Below, piece after piece: positions 33,941-42,833 of a stretch of 47,227 nt of DNA. The translations under genes were made by a program, and so were the position numbers. The stretch is taken from NCBI GenBank assembly GCA_903885375.1, contig CAISIK010000209.1, forward strand, positions 1-47,227, given 5' to 3'. The DNA is from an uncultured Pseudomonadota bacterium. GTDB taxonomy: Bacteria > Myxococcota_A > UBA796 > SXON01. Below the pieces are notes generated by a model. That model made no database searches. It saw only the letters and a program-made list of their open reading frames with translations, and was not told the DNA's origin. Position 1 is the stretch's first letter. Every line of letters starts with the position of its first letter.

Positions 33941-34810
33941 TCACCCTCCGGGGCGCTCCATCGCGCAGAGGAGCCAGCGCGCGCCAGCGTGTTCCACGGT
34001 GGAGGGGGAGGAGCAGGAGTCGCGGTCGCCGGCGGGCTGGAGGGGGGTTGGGCCTCCCCACGCCCCGCCGACTTCCCGCAGCTCCACGGCCGCGCTCGGG
34101 CCGCGGCTCACGTCCTGCGCGGTAAGGCAGAGGGTGTCGCCCACACGCGTGACGTGGGGGACGGTGAGACCGGACGCCACGACACGGGGTTCGGGACGGT
34201 CCGAGCTCACCTCGACGATCTCGCGGTGGTTGCGCGTGAGAAAAAGCCGCCAGGCCTCGCCGTCGTAGATGGGGGACGGGTCGACCACGCCGCGGCCCTC
34301 GTACACCACGGTGGCCGCGGCGAAACGGGTGCCGGTCCAGCGGGTGCGCACCACGCGGGACGGCTTCTCGCCGGCGGCGGGATCGCCGAGGCCCTCCACC
34401 TGCACAAACCAGAGCTCGCGGCCCTTCGGGCCGGTCACGATCGCGGGATCGATCATGGCGGCACCCGAAGCCTCCACCCGCCAGGAGTGCGCCACCCAGC
34501 GGGTGAGGTCGGCGTCGGTGGACTCCAGCGCCACGACGAACAGCGTCGGCATGAACCCGGCGAGCAGCGTAGGAACGAGGCGGTGGCTCAGCCCGGCCAC
34601 CAGCACGGTCTCGCTCTCGGCGTGGGCATCGAGGCTGGTGAGGCCCTGGATGGGCGCCGTTCCCGCGGGCTGGAAGCCGGCGCCGGCATCGCGGAACAGC
34701 CGGACCTCGCCCGGGGTGCCGATCACGGCGGCAAACACGTCGGCGTCGTTCGGCGCGGTGTCGCAGCCCACGAGCGCGGCGAGGACCCCGGCGGCGAGGA
34801 CCCGCTTCAC
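33941..34810 (-). CDS. Lipoprotein with propeller-like repeats
   Basis: A 289-residue lipoprotein: signal and lipobox LAAGVLAALVGC (Cys16), then repeated beta units (ELWFVQVEGLG, MIDPAIVTGPKG, VVDPSPIYDGEAWRLFLTRN, GDTLCLTAQD) that resemble five-bladed propellers of GH32/43-type folds. Catalytic residues of those hydrolases are not evident, so an enzymatic role is not claimed. The start is GTG at 34810, overlapping the upstream GTPase stop by 4 bp. It is the last gene of the operon 39814-33941, which begins with the FG-GAP lipoprotein, so the operon both starts and ends with surface lipoproteins. Confidence 0.75.
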   Translation of the reverse strand: MKRVLAAGVLAALVGCDTAPNDADVFAAVIGTPGEVRLFRDAGAGFQPAGTAPIQGLTSLDAHAESETVLVAGLSHRLVPTLLAGFMPTLFVVALESTDADLTRWVAHSWRVEASGAAMIDPAIVTGPKGRELWFVQVEGLGDPAAGEKPSRVVRTRWTGTRFAAATVVYEGRGVVDPSPIYDGEAWRLFLTRNHREIVEVSSDRPEPRVVASGLTVPHVTRVGDTLCLTAQDVSRGPSAAVELREVGGAWGGPTPLQPAGDRDSCSSPSTVEHAGARWLLCAMERPGG

Positions 34811-36048
34811 GGGGACGCCCGCGGGGTGAGCGGCGGAAGCTCGGTGGGGTCCTTGTCGAGCGATACGAGCGCGGCCACAAGCCACTCGCGCACGGCCTCC
34901 AGGCCGATTGGGGTGGGGGAGAGCTCCGGCATGGGATCGAAGGCCACGGCGAGGAAGTCGTCGGCGGGGGCGCCCAGCTTGTGGCGGGCATCCTCGAGGT
35001 AGCGGTCCTTGTCGCGGGGGCGGAGGAGATCGATCTTGTTCACCAGCGCGAGGACCGGTTTGCGGGTGTCGCGGCAGGCCCGGTAGTCGGCCTGCTCCCG
35101 CGCCTGCACCCCGCCCTCCGCGTTCACCACGTAGATGTACACGTCGATGTGGGAGAGGACCTGGCGCGCTTCGTCGGTCACGCTCTGCACGACATCGCCG
35201 AGGCCGGGCGTGTTCACGACGTAGAGTGCGGTGGCGCCCGGCACCTGCTGGATGTTCACGGTGCGCGTGCTGCCCGCCACCGGGGAGATGTTGCCGGAGT
35301 CGATCCCGAACAGCGCGCGGATGCCGGCGTCCTTGCCGGTGGAGGGGCTGCCCACGAAGCCCACCGTGATGCGGCGGAGGACGATCTGGCGGAGCCGGGC
35401 CACGTGCATCACCATCGCCACGAGGCGCGTGCGATCGGCCCGGAGCGACTTGTTCGCGCCGAGGAGCACCGACAGGATGATGAAGGGCTGGAAACACCAC
35501 CCCATCGGCAGGAGCGCGAGGAGGAGGACGAACGGGAAACGTCCCGCCGCAGTGACGCTCTCGCGCGTCTGCGTGAGGACGTACCCGAAGGCCCGCCCCA
35601 GCGAGGACTCCGCGCGCTGCATCGCCTCGACGCCCGACTCCGGCGGCTGGCCGCCCAGCCCGAGCTGCCGCCAGAGCTCCGCGCGGGAATCGGGCGTGAG
35701 GCGCGCCCACGCCTCGGCGTGCGCCTTGCGGACGATGACCACCTCCGCATCGGCGATCTCGCCGAAGCCGAGCTGCTTGTCGCCGCTGAGCTCGCGCAGA
35801 ACGGCGAGCCAGTCCGGCCCCTCCCCGCCGCCGAAGACGGCGTTCAGGAGGCCATGGCGCGCGAGGCGGCGGGTGGCCCGCGAGAGGTTGCGGGCGAGGA
35901 GATCGAGGCCCACGCCCCGGTGGGCCACCCCCGCGAGGTCGGCGAGGGGGAGGAGCTCATCCCGATGGCAACGCACGAACAGCCGCTCCAGCGGCTCCAC
36001 GGCCATCGAAACGGCAATGCCGCTGCCCCGGTCCGCAGTTGCCGACAT
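34807..36048 (-). CDS. YaaW/DUF3944-like membrane GTPase with non-canonical G motifs
   Basis: A 413-residue protein. Residues ~16-135 resemble the UPF0174/YaaW region (ERLFVRCHRDELLPLADLAG; LARLTPDSRAELW-type helices). A hydrophobic segment spans ~172-197. The GTPase domain (~225-395) has a P-loop GSPSTGKDAG (233-242) in which the Mg-binding Ser/Thr is Asp240. G2 Thr261, G3 is NTPG (279-282, Asn for the usual Asp) and G4 is NKID (337-340). It is a paralogue of the downstream-numbered gene at 36054-37172. The ATG at 36048 is 5 bp after that gene's stop; ATG at 36006 is an alternative. Probably membrane associated. Confidence 0.82.
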   Translation of the reverse strand: MSATADRGSGIAVSMAVEPLERLFVRCHRDELLPLADLAGVAHRGVGLDLLARNLSRATRRLARHGLLNAVFGGGEGPDWLAVLRELSGDKQLGFGEIADAEVVIVRKAHAEAWARLTPDSRAELWRQLGLGGQPPESGVEAMQRAESSLGRAFGYVLTQTRESVTAAGRFPFVLLLALLPMGWCFQPFIILSVLLGANKSLRADRTRLVAMVMHVARLRQIVLRRITVGFVGSPSTGKDAGIRALFGIDSGNISPVAGSTRTVNIQQVPGATALYVVNTPGLGDVVQSVTDEARQVLSHIDVYIYVVNAEGGVQAREQADYRACRDTRKPVLALVNKIDLLRPRDKDRYLEDARHKLGAPADDFLAVAFDPMPELSPTPIGLEAVREWLVAALVSLDKDPTELPPLTPRASP

Positions 36049-36053
36049 GCGGG

Positions 36054-37172
36054 CTACGCCCCGCCCGACTTGCCCGACCTGCCCGACTTCCGTTTGCTCC
36101 AACCGAAGGCCGCGCCGTCGAACACTTCGCGCAACGAGTCGGCCGAGATCGTGTGTCCGCTCTGGATCCACTTCACCGCGGCCTGCCCCACGCCATAGGT
36201 GCTCGCGCCTGCCACCGTGGCCGACGCCGCGAGGATCAACCCCTCGGCGATCTGCCCGCCGGGCATCATCCCCGCCGCCTTCAGGGCCTCCATGCCCCAC
36301 CGAACGAAGCCGCGCCCGCCCACCGCGAGCAGCTCCGCGAGGATGAACGCGACCATGTCGCGGTCGAGGCTCTGGCCGTGCACCGCCGCGATGTCGCGGA
36401 TGAGCTTCACCTGGATGGCGGTGACGGCGGCGAGGTCGGCGCCGGGGATCGGCACGGCGCCGGCGAGGCTGGCGTTACGCGCGGCGGCCTGGATGAGCGG
36501 CTCGCAGGCGGCAGCCTTGTTGCGGAGGTGCTTGGCGAACAGGAGCGTCTTGCCCGAGCTCGCGAGCTGCTCGCCGATCCAGTTCACCACCTCCTCCACG
36601 CCGATCGGCGCGGGGGCGAGCTGGGGCAGCGGATCGAAGGCGGTCACCACGGCGTTTTCGGGGTCGACCCCCAGCTGCGCGAGCGTGGCGCTCACGAAGG
36701 TGTCGCGGTCGCGGGCGCGGATGAGGTCGATCTTGTTGAGGCACACGAGCACCGGGCGGCCGAGCTTCCGGATCTCGTCGAGGTCGTTGCGCTCGTCGGC
36801 GGTGGCGCCGCCCTCGCAGTTCACGACGTACACCACCACATCCACGGCGCCCATCACCTCGCGGGCCTTGTCGTCCACGCCCTGGCGCACATCGCCGAAG
36901 CCGGGCGCGTTCACGAGCAGCACCTTGCCGGCCTCGTCGAGGCGCGCCACCCGCACGCGGTCGGTGGAGCCGGGGATGGGGCTCACCTCGCCGAAATCGA
37001 GCCCGAAGAGCGCCTTGATGCCACTGTCCTTGCCGGAGGAGGCCGAGCCGAGGAAGGCGACCACGAGGTTCTCGCTGAGCGCGCGCTCGAGCCCGCCCCC
37101 ATCGTCCAGCCAGGCGGACAGCGCGGCGCGGCGCAACGTGAGCGCGTGAACCTGCGGATCGGGGTCGGACAT
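36054..37172 (-). CDS. DUF697-type GTPase with non-canonical G motifs
   Basis: A 372-residue GTPase. P-loop GSASSGKDSG (42-51) has Asp49 where Ser/Thr normally binds Mg2+; Thr70 fits G2; G3 is NAPG (88-91) with Asn for Asp; G4 NKID (146-149) gives guanine specificity. The C-terminal ~150 residues are a helical, DUF697-like region with hydrophobic segments (AGAVPIPGADLAAVTAIQV; GLILAASATVAGASTYGVG), typical of membrane-linked GTPases. The ATG at 37172 overlaps the FG-GAP lipoprotein stop by 1 bp. The same motif changes occur in the neighbouring paralogue, so they are not sequencing errors. Function unknown; probable membrane GTPase pair. Confidence 0.84.
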   Translation of the reverse strand: MSDPDPQVHALTLRRAALSAWLDDGGGLERALSENLVVAFLGSASSGKDSGIKALFGLDFGEVSPIPGSTDRVRVARLDEAGKVLLVNAPGFGDVRQGVDDKAREVMGAVDVVVYVVNCEGGATADERNDLDEIRKLGRPVLVCLNKIDLIRARDRDTFVSATLAQLGVDPENAVVTAFDPLPQLAPAPIGVEEVVNWIGEQLASSGKTLLFAKHLRNKAAACEPLIQAAARNASLAGAVPIPGADLAAVTAIQVKLIRDIAAVHGQSLDRDMVAFILAELLAVGGRGFVRWGMEALKAAGMMPGGQIAEGLILAASATVAGASTYGVGQAAVKWIQSGHTISADSLREVFDGAAFGWSKRKSGRSGKSGGA

Positions 37173-39814
37173 CAGAGGGTTCCTCCAAGGAGTACGTAAA
37201 CTTCACCCGACGAGAGGCTGCCGGCGCGCACGGCACCCACCCCGAGGTCGTCGATCCCATCGCCGTTCAGATCGCCGAGCCCGATGACGGACTCGCCCGC
37301 CGCATCGCCCGCCGTGCCCGTGAGCAGCGCATCGGGCGCCGCAAAGTCCCAGCTCCCGACCGCGGCGGTGCCGTAGAACAGGTACACCGCGCCGGCCGAG
37401 GCGCCGGCGGTGGCCTCGCCCGTGGCGCCCACACCCACGTCCTGGAGGCCGTCGGCATCCACGTCGCCGAGCCCGCCCACGCCGATGCCGGCACGATCAC
37501 CCGACACGAGGCCCCCCACGCGGGTGGAGGTGGGCGCGGTGCCGAGGTCGGTCCACAGGTACACGGCGCCCGCGTTGGTGAGGGTGTCCGAGGCGGTGCC
37601 GGGGGCGCCCACGGCGAGGTCGCCCGCGCCATCGCCCGTGACATCGCCGACGCCGGCCACCGACGCGCCGGCCGCATCGCCCGACACCGTGCCGGCCAGC
37701 ACCACGTCGGCATCGAGCACGTCGAGGTCGCCGGAAATGCCGCCGAAAACGAGGAAGGCCGAGTCGGAGGCGGACACGCCGAGGAGCACGTCGTCGAGAC
37801 CATCCCCATCGCAGTCCGGGGCCAGGGCCAGCGTGGCGCCGGAGCTCCCCCCGGGGAGCGCCCACTTGGCGACCTCGCCGAAGCCCACGTCGAGCGCGCG
37901 CACGGTGGACTCGCCCGCCACGAGCACCTCGCCCTCCACGCCATCGCCATCGAGGTCGAACGGGCCGGCCACATCCACCCCCAGCCCCTCGCTCGACTCG
38001 CCATCGAGGGTGGCGAGGGCGTCGGCGAGCGTCTGGTCGGCGGTAGAGGTCGGGTCGAAGAGGTACACCGCGCCGCCGCCGGTGGAGCCGCCGAAGGGCG
38101 CCGTCACGAAGAGCTCGGGGGCGCCATCGGCGTCGAGATCATCGGTGGAGAGGAAGCTGTACCCGAAGAGGTCGCTGCCGCTCCCGCTTACCGTGGGCGA
38201 ATCAGTGGCGGGGCCGGACACGAGCCCCGCCGCCCGAACGAGCGAGAGGTCGTTGTAGTTGCCGGTGACGCCGAAGTCGGCCACGCCATCCCCATCGAGG
38301 TCGGCCACCGGGCGCACCAGCGTGCCCACAGCGGCGTAGGCCCCGCCGGTCAGGGTGACGTCGGCGCCCGAGAGCGCGGCGGTGCCGGCAATGCGGCACT
38401 CACCATCCCAGCCATCGCAGTCAAAATCGTACCCATCCTCGCAGACCTCGGCGCCGCCGGACCAAGCGTAGGCATCCCCATCGTCGCAGTCGTCGGCGTT
38501 GGCCACGTAGCCGGCGGGCACGGTGCACACGTCCGCGCGACCGGCGGGGTCGCCGAAGCCGTCGGCGTCGGCATCGGCGTACACCACCTGGGTGCCGGTG
38601 CTGTCGGGATCGTCGTTACCGGCGGTGCCATCGCAGTCCTCGTCGTCGTTGCCGAGGTCGCAGAGCTCGGGAGCGCCGGGGTACACGGTGTCGTCGCCGT
38701 CGTCGCAGTCCTCGTCGTTCTCCACTTCGTCACGCGCGGGAGTGCACACCGGGTAGGGCTCGCCGGCGCCGAAGCCATCCTCGTCGAAGTCGAGCCAGAC
38801 GGTGGTCTTGTCCACCGCATCCCCATCGGTGTCGCCGTTGCAGTCGTCGTCGAGGTCGTTGCACACCTCGACCGCATCGGGGTTCACCTCGGCGCGGGTG
38901 TCGTCACAATCGTCGGGGTTCTCCACGCGACCGGCCACGGGGTCGCACGCGCTCAGGGCGTCGGCGGCGTTGCCGAAGCCGTCGGCATCGTCGTCGCGGT
39001 AGTGGGGGGAGGCGTCGGTGGCGTTGTCATCCACCGGGCCGTTGCAGTCGTCATCGCGGTCGTTGCACGTCTCCACCACGCCGGGGCGCACCGAGGCGGA
39101 GTCGTCGTTGCAGTCATCGCCGCCGAGGGCCTCGTCGATGTGACCGTCGTTGTCCCGATCGCCGTTCACCACGTCGAACGTCACGGTGCTGGACCCCTCG
39201 GCCTCCAGCGGATCGACCACGGAGAGCGTGAGCGACCAGCGCGTGATCGCCAACCCGCTGAGCTCGAAGCGGATCACGCCCGACTCGTCGAGACCGGTCG
39301 GCAGGTCGGTGCGGCCCTGGACGGCACCGCCCGACCAGGCGAGCGCGAGGTGCTTCTCCTCGAGCGGATCGGGGTCGAGCACCTCAACCTCTACCGAAAC
39401 CGGCTGCCCGGATGCGTGCGCGCCGCCCTCGACCGGGCTCAGCCAGGTGACCGTGGGCGGCACGTTGTCGAACACCACGAGCTGGCGTTCGGCGGTGGCG
39501 CTCTCGCCCTGGCTGTCGACCACGCGGAGCGTGAACGTAGGCTCGCCGCGGGGGAGGCCGGCCTCCACGACGAAGGTGGCGGTGCCCGCCTCGCGGTCGA
39601 CCTCGGGCGTGGCCGAAAGTTCGGTGCCATCCGCGAGCAGGAGCTGGTACTCCAGCTTGTCGATGGTGTCGTTGTCGTCGGCCACCCGGGCCACGAAGGT
39701 GACCGGCCGGGTCTGGCTCACTACTTCGCCCGACTCCGGACTGAGGAAGTACACGTCGGGCGCGGCGTTGAGGAAAGCGAGCGGCCCGCAGCCGGCCAGT
39801 ACCAGGGTCAACAT
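37172..39814 (-). CDS. FG-GAP propeller lipoprotein with Asp-rich metal-binding modules
   Basis: An 880-residue lipoprotein with an unusually short signal (MLTLVLAGC, Cys9). Two Ig-like domains (~20-115 and ~118-215) are followed by four Asp-rich putative metal-binding modules (~218-460; for example DRDNDGHIDEALGGDDCNDD and CNDRDDDCNG) and seven FG-GAP calcium loops (DLDGDGVADFGVTG to DLNGDGIDDLGVG), matching one seven-bladed propeller. It is a smaller relative of the 12079-15660 protein, without lamin-tail domains. The ATG at 39814 is the only plausible start; upstream in-frame codons offer none. First gene of the operon with the two GTPases and a small lipoprotein; probable Ca2+-dependent surface adhesin. 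Confidence 0.86.
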   Translation of the reverse strand: MLTLVLAGCGPLAFLNAAPDVYFLSPESGEVVSQTRPVTFVARVADDNDTIDKLEYQLLLADGTELSATPEVDREAGTATFVVEAGLPRGEPTFTLRVVDSQGESATAERQLVVFDNVPPTVTWLSPVEGGAHASGQPVSVEVEVLDPDPLEEKHLALAWSGGAVQGRTDLPTGLDESGVIRFELSGLAITRWSLTLSVVDPLEAEGSSTVTFDVVNGDRDNDGHIDEALGGDDCNDDSASVRPGVVETCNDRDDDCNGPVDDNATDASPHYRDDDADGFGNAADALSACDPVAGRVENPDDCDDTRAEVNPDAVEVCNDLDDDCNGDTDGDAVDKTTVWLDFDEDGFGAGEPYPVCTPARDEVENDEDCDDGDDTVYPGAPELCDLGNDDEDCDGTAGNDDPDSTGTQVVYADADADGFGDPAGRADVCTVPAGYVANADDCDDGDAYAWSGGAEVCEDGYDFDCDGWDGECRIAGTAALSGADVTLTGGAYAAVGTLVRPVADLDGDGVADFGVTGNYNDLSLVRAAGLVSGPATDSPTVSGSGSDLFGYSFLSTDDLDADGAPELFVTAPFGGSTGGGAVYLFDPTSTADQTLADALATLDGESSEGLGVDVAGPFDLDGDGVEGEVLVAGESTVRALDVGFGEVAKWALPGGSSGATLALAPDCDGDGLDDVLLGVSASDSAFLVFGGISGDLDVLDADVVLAGTVSGDAAGASVAGVGDVTGDGAGDLAVGAPGTASDTLTNAGAVYLWTDLGTAPTSTRVGGLVSGDRAGIGVGGLGDVDADGLQDVGVGATGEATAGASAGAVYLFYGTAAVGSWDFAAPDALLTGTAGDAAGESVIGLGDLNGDGIDDLGVGAVRAGSLSSGEVYVLLGGTL

Positions 39815-39831
39815 CCCTCGGAGCTTACCGC

Positions 39832-39838
39832 GTATACT
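39832..39838. promoter_or_regulatory. Shared palindromic -10 element between divergent genes
   Basis: GTATAC(T) lies in the 30-bp gap between the divergent FG-GAP lipoprotein and GH31 genes. On the plus strand TATACT (39833-39838) is followed by exactly 6 nt and the GH31 ATG at 39845, predicting a leaderless transcript. On the minus strand TATACG lies ~17 nt before the ATG at 39814. -35 boxes are weak. Confidence 0.5.
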
Positions 39839-39844
39839 CGCGCG

Positions 39845-42259
39845 ATGCTGCTCCTGACCCTCCTCGAAGCCTGCCCGGCGGTGGACTCCGGCGATGCCGA
39901 GCCAGCCTCCTTCACCGACCGCGATGGCGCTACGCTCACGGTGGAGGGCGCCGGGTGGCGCTGGCGGCACCAGAACGGCACCGAGCGCAGCGTGGGCCTG
40001 GTGCTCGTGGAGGTAGACGCCGCCGACTTCTCCGCCTGCAGCTACGACCCCTGGTGGCTCTACAACGAGCGCAACGACGCCGGCACGCTCGCCACCGCCG
40101 GGTACGAAGCGGACCTCTCCGAACGGTGCAACGCCGGGCTGCACTTCCGCGCCGCCACCTCGGTGGGGGCGGACTCCGCGGCGTTCGAGGGCGGGCGCAC
40201 GGCGCGCGTGGAGGTCGATGACGCCGGCCCCGGCCTGCGCCTCACCGTGGTGCCGGAGGAGGGCACCGGGACGGTGCTCTGGGTGGGGGTAACGGTGGGC
40301 GTGGCCGGGTCGGAGCAGTTCTACGGGCTCGGCGAACACTTCGACAGCGTGCTGCACCGCGGGCGGGTGCGCGCGATGCAGATCGAGGTCGAGCTCGCCC
40401 GGGAGAGCGGGTACAACGAAGCCCACGTGCCCGTGCCGCTGCTCGTCTCGAGCGCGGACTGGGGCCTCCTCGTGGACAGCCACCGGCCCGGCATCTTCGA
40501 CGTGGCGGCCACCACGGAGGATGCCGTGACCGGCCTCTTCCAGGTGGATGACGCCGGCCTCTCGGTGGACCTCTACGCCCCGCCGACCGCCCCCGAGGTC
40601 GTGGGCCGCTACTGGCAGCGGACCGGCGCGCCGGAGGTGCCCCCGGACTGGGCCTACGCCCCGCTGCACTGGCGCAACGAGGTCCACAGCGCCGAGGAGG
40701 TGCTCGACGACGCGCGCACCCTGCGCGAGCTGGGCCTCCCCACCGGCGTGCTGTGGGTCGACAACCCCTGGCAGACCTCCTACAACTCGATGATCGCCGA
40801 CCCGGCGAAGTTCCCCGACTGGGACGGCCTCATCGAAGAAGTGCACGCCCTCGGGTTCCGAATGCTGGCGTGGACCACGCCGTACGTGGAGGACGACGAC
40901 CCCGAACACGCCACCTACGAGGCCAACGGCTGGCTGGTGCAGGGGCCGCTCCTGTTCTCCACCTTCGGAGACATCGTGGACCTCACGCATCCCGACGCCG
41001 CCGCGGCCTGGGCGGGCCGTGCGGAAGTGGCGCTGGGGGCGGGCATCGATGGCTGGAAGCTCGACTACGGCGAGGACGTGCAGCTGGGTGTTTTCGGGGC
41101 GCGGATCAGCCCGGCGTGGGCCTTCCACGACGGCTCCGATGAGCGCACCATGCACCACCAGTACACGCGCTTCTACCACCTCCCCTACACGGTTCCTTCG
41201 GGCGGCGAGGGCGTGCTCATCGGCCGCGCGGGCTGCCTCGGCTGCCAGACGGTGACCGACATCATCTGGCCCGGCGACCTCGACAACGGCTTCGAGGTCT
41301 GGAACGACGAGCGCGATGGCGAGCTGCTCGTGGGCGGGCTCTCCTCGGCGGTGCACGGCGGCACGAGCCTCTCGATGAGCGGGTACCCCTTCTTCGCCAG
41401 CGACACCGGCGGCTACCGCGGCGGGCGCCCCACCCACGAGAGCTTCGTGCGCTGGATGGAGTACGCCGCCACGCTGCCCATCTGGCAGTACGGCGGGGCC
41501 GGCGAGAACCACAACCCCTGGGACTTCACCGCCTACGGCGAGAGCCAGTTCAACGAGGACACCCTCGCGGCCTTCGCCCGCTACGCCGTGCTCCACACCC
41601 GGCTCTGGCCCTACTACCAGGCCGAGACGGCAAAGATGCTGCGGAGCGGCGTGCCCATCGTGCTCCCCCAGGGCCTCGGCGACCCCGAAGGCGGCCTGCA
41701 CGACGAGACCAACTTCTTCGTGGGCCGCGACCTCTTCGTGGCGCCCGTGCTCGAGGAGGGCGTGGACACGTGGACGGGAACGCTGCCCACCGGCGAGTGG
41801 GTGCATTGGTGGACGGGAGAGCGCTACTCGGGCGGCTCCCCCATCACGGTGCCCGCGCCCCTCGGCGAAGGCCCGTTCTTCCAGCGCGCCGGCAGCGCCG
41901 TGCCGCTCCTCGAACGCACCGTCGTCACGCTCTCGCCCTCCACCACCCCGGGCGTACGCTCCTGGGCCGAGGAGCCGGGCGCGCTCGATGCGCGCATCAT
42001 TCCCGGGGCCGGCGCCACCGTGACCGTGGCGGACGGCGCGTCCATCACCGCGGACGGCGCCACCATCGAGCTGCGCGCCGGCACCGCCTACGCGGGCTGG
42101 GACGTGGAGGTGTACGCGCCTGGCGCGGCCGGCGTTTCCCTCGACGGGACCGGGCTCGCCGAGGGCGTGGAGGGCTGCACCAGCTGCCTGCTGCCTGCCG
42201 AAGCACCGTGGGTGCGCGTGGTGGCCCCCGCGGGCGACCACAGCCTCACAGTGGAGTGA
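39845..42259 (+). CDS. Glycoside hydrolase family 31 (alpha-glucosidase/alpha-xylosidase type), exported
   Basis: An 804-residue enzyme of GH31. The nucleophile is Asp407 in GWKLDYGED and the acid/base is Asp478 in WPGDLDNG. The N-terminal beta domain (~20-250) carries QFYGLGEHFD, the barrel ~270-640 includes PTGVLWVDNPWQ, and a C-terminal beta domain follows. N-terminal MLLLTLLEAC could be a short lipoprotein signal (Cys10), though Glu at -2 is unusual. The family hydrolyses alpha-linked glucose, xylose, galactose or sulfoquinovose; the specificity cannot be settled here. Predicted leaderless start at 39845. It converges on grpE with a 9-bp gap. Confidence 0.9.
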   Translation: MLLLTLLEACPAVDSGDAEPASFTDRDGATLTVEGAGWRWRHQNGTERSVGLVLVEVDAADFSACSYDPWWLYNERNDAGTLATAGYEADLSERCNAGLHFRAATSVGADSAAFEGGRTARVEVDDAGPGLRLTVVPEEGTGTVLWVGVTVGVAGSEQFYGLGEHFDSVLHRGRVRAMQIEVELARESGYNEAHVPVPLLVSSADWGLLVDSHRPGIFDVAATTEDAVTGLFQVDDAGLSVDLYAPPTAPEVVGRYWQRTGAPEVPPDWAYAPLHWRNEVHSAEEVLDDARTLRELGLPTGVLWVDNPWQTSYNSMIADPAKFPDWDGLIEEVHALGFRMLAWTTPYVEDDDPEHATYEANGWLVQGPLLFSTFGDIVDLTHPDAAAAWAGRAEVALGAGIDGWKLDYGEDVQLGVFGARISPAWAFHDGSDERTMHHQYTRFYHLPYTVPSGGEGVLIGRAGCLGCQTVTDIIWPGDLDNGFEVWNDERDGELLVGGLSSAVHGGTSLSMSGYPFFASDTGGYRGGRPTHESFVRWMEYAATLPIWQYGGAGENHNPWDFTAYGESQFNEDTLAAFARYAVLHTRLWPYYQAETAKMLRSGVPIVLPQGLGDPEGGLHDETNFFVGRDLFVAPVLEEGVDTWTGTLPTGEWVHWWTGERYSGGSPITVPAPLGEGPFFQRAGSAVPLLERTVVTLSPSTTPGVRSWAEEPGALDARIIPGAGATVTVADGASITADGATIELRAGTAYAGWDVEVYAPGAAGVSLDGTGLAEGVEGCTSCLLPAEAPWVRVVAPAGDHSLTVE

Positions 42260-42268
42260 CGGCCGGGC

Positions 42269-42808
42269 TCAGTCGCCGCGGAGGACGGCGATCACGACCC
42301 GGGCGGGCCGGATGAGCTGCCGACCGTTCTTGTAGCCGGTGGAGAAGACGTTGAGGATGAGGCCATCCTGCGCCGGATCGTTGGTGGGCTGGGACGTGAT
42401 GGCCTCGTGGAGCGAGGGATCGAACTTCTCGCCGACGACACCCACCTCTTCGAGGCCCAGACCACGCAGCGCCGCATGGAACTGCTGGTAGATCATGGTG
42501 AGGCCCTGCGCCGCCTCGGGCGCCACGTTCAGGAGCGGCTGGATGCCGCGGTGGAGGTTTTCCACCGGCTCGAACAGCGCAGCCACGATCTCACCGCGGC
42601 GAACCTCCTCACGAATCGCGGAGTTCCGCTCGAGGCGGGCCTTGGTGGCCTCGATCTCGTCGGTCTTCTGGCGGTAGGCGGCGCTCACCGTGCGGAGGCG
42701 ACCTTCGAGCTCGACCACCTGGGCGGCGAGGCGCGCTTCCGCGCTTTCTTCGGCGCTGTTGTTGAGCTCGCTGTCGGAATTCGTCACGCCATCGGATTCG
42801 CCGGCCAT
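42269..42808 (-). CDS. grpE: GrpE nucleotide-exchange factor
   Basis: A 179-residue co-chaperone that releases ADP from DnaK. A long N-terminal coiled-coil region (ESAEARLAAQVVELEGRL ... AYRQKTDEIEATKARLER) is followed by the conserved dimer/beta region with GVVGEKFDPSLHEAI, then DGLILNVFSTGYK and RPARVVIAV at the C-terminus, matching GrpE. No dnaK or dnaJ is adjacent. The ATG at 42808 was chosen because it opens on the acidic N-terminal tail. It is served by its own sigma70-type promoter. Confidence 0.95.
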   Translation of the reverse strand: MAGESDGVTNSDSELNNSAEESAEARLAAQVVELEGRLRTVSAAYRQKTDEIEATKARLERNSAIREEVRRGEIVAALFEPVENLHRGIQPLLNVAPEAAQGLTMIYQQFHAALRGLGLEEVGVVGEKFDPSLHEAITSQPTNDPAQDGLILNVFSTGYKNGRQLIRPARVVIAVLRGD

Positions 42809-42833
42809 CTGCTGTGCCCCCTGCCCCGCGGGG

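Noticed and set aside
34810..35710. Upstream extension of the small propeller lipoprotein frame
   Set aside because: It is an out-of-frame shadow of the YaaW-like GTPase; the lipobox fixes the start at 34810.
39002..39844. Open plus-strand extension upstream of the GH31 gene
   Set aside because: It is antisense to the FG-GAP lipoprotein and has no domain; the GH31 signal peptide and -10 box place the start at 39845.
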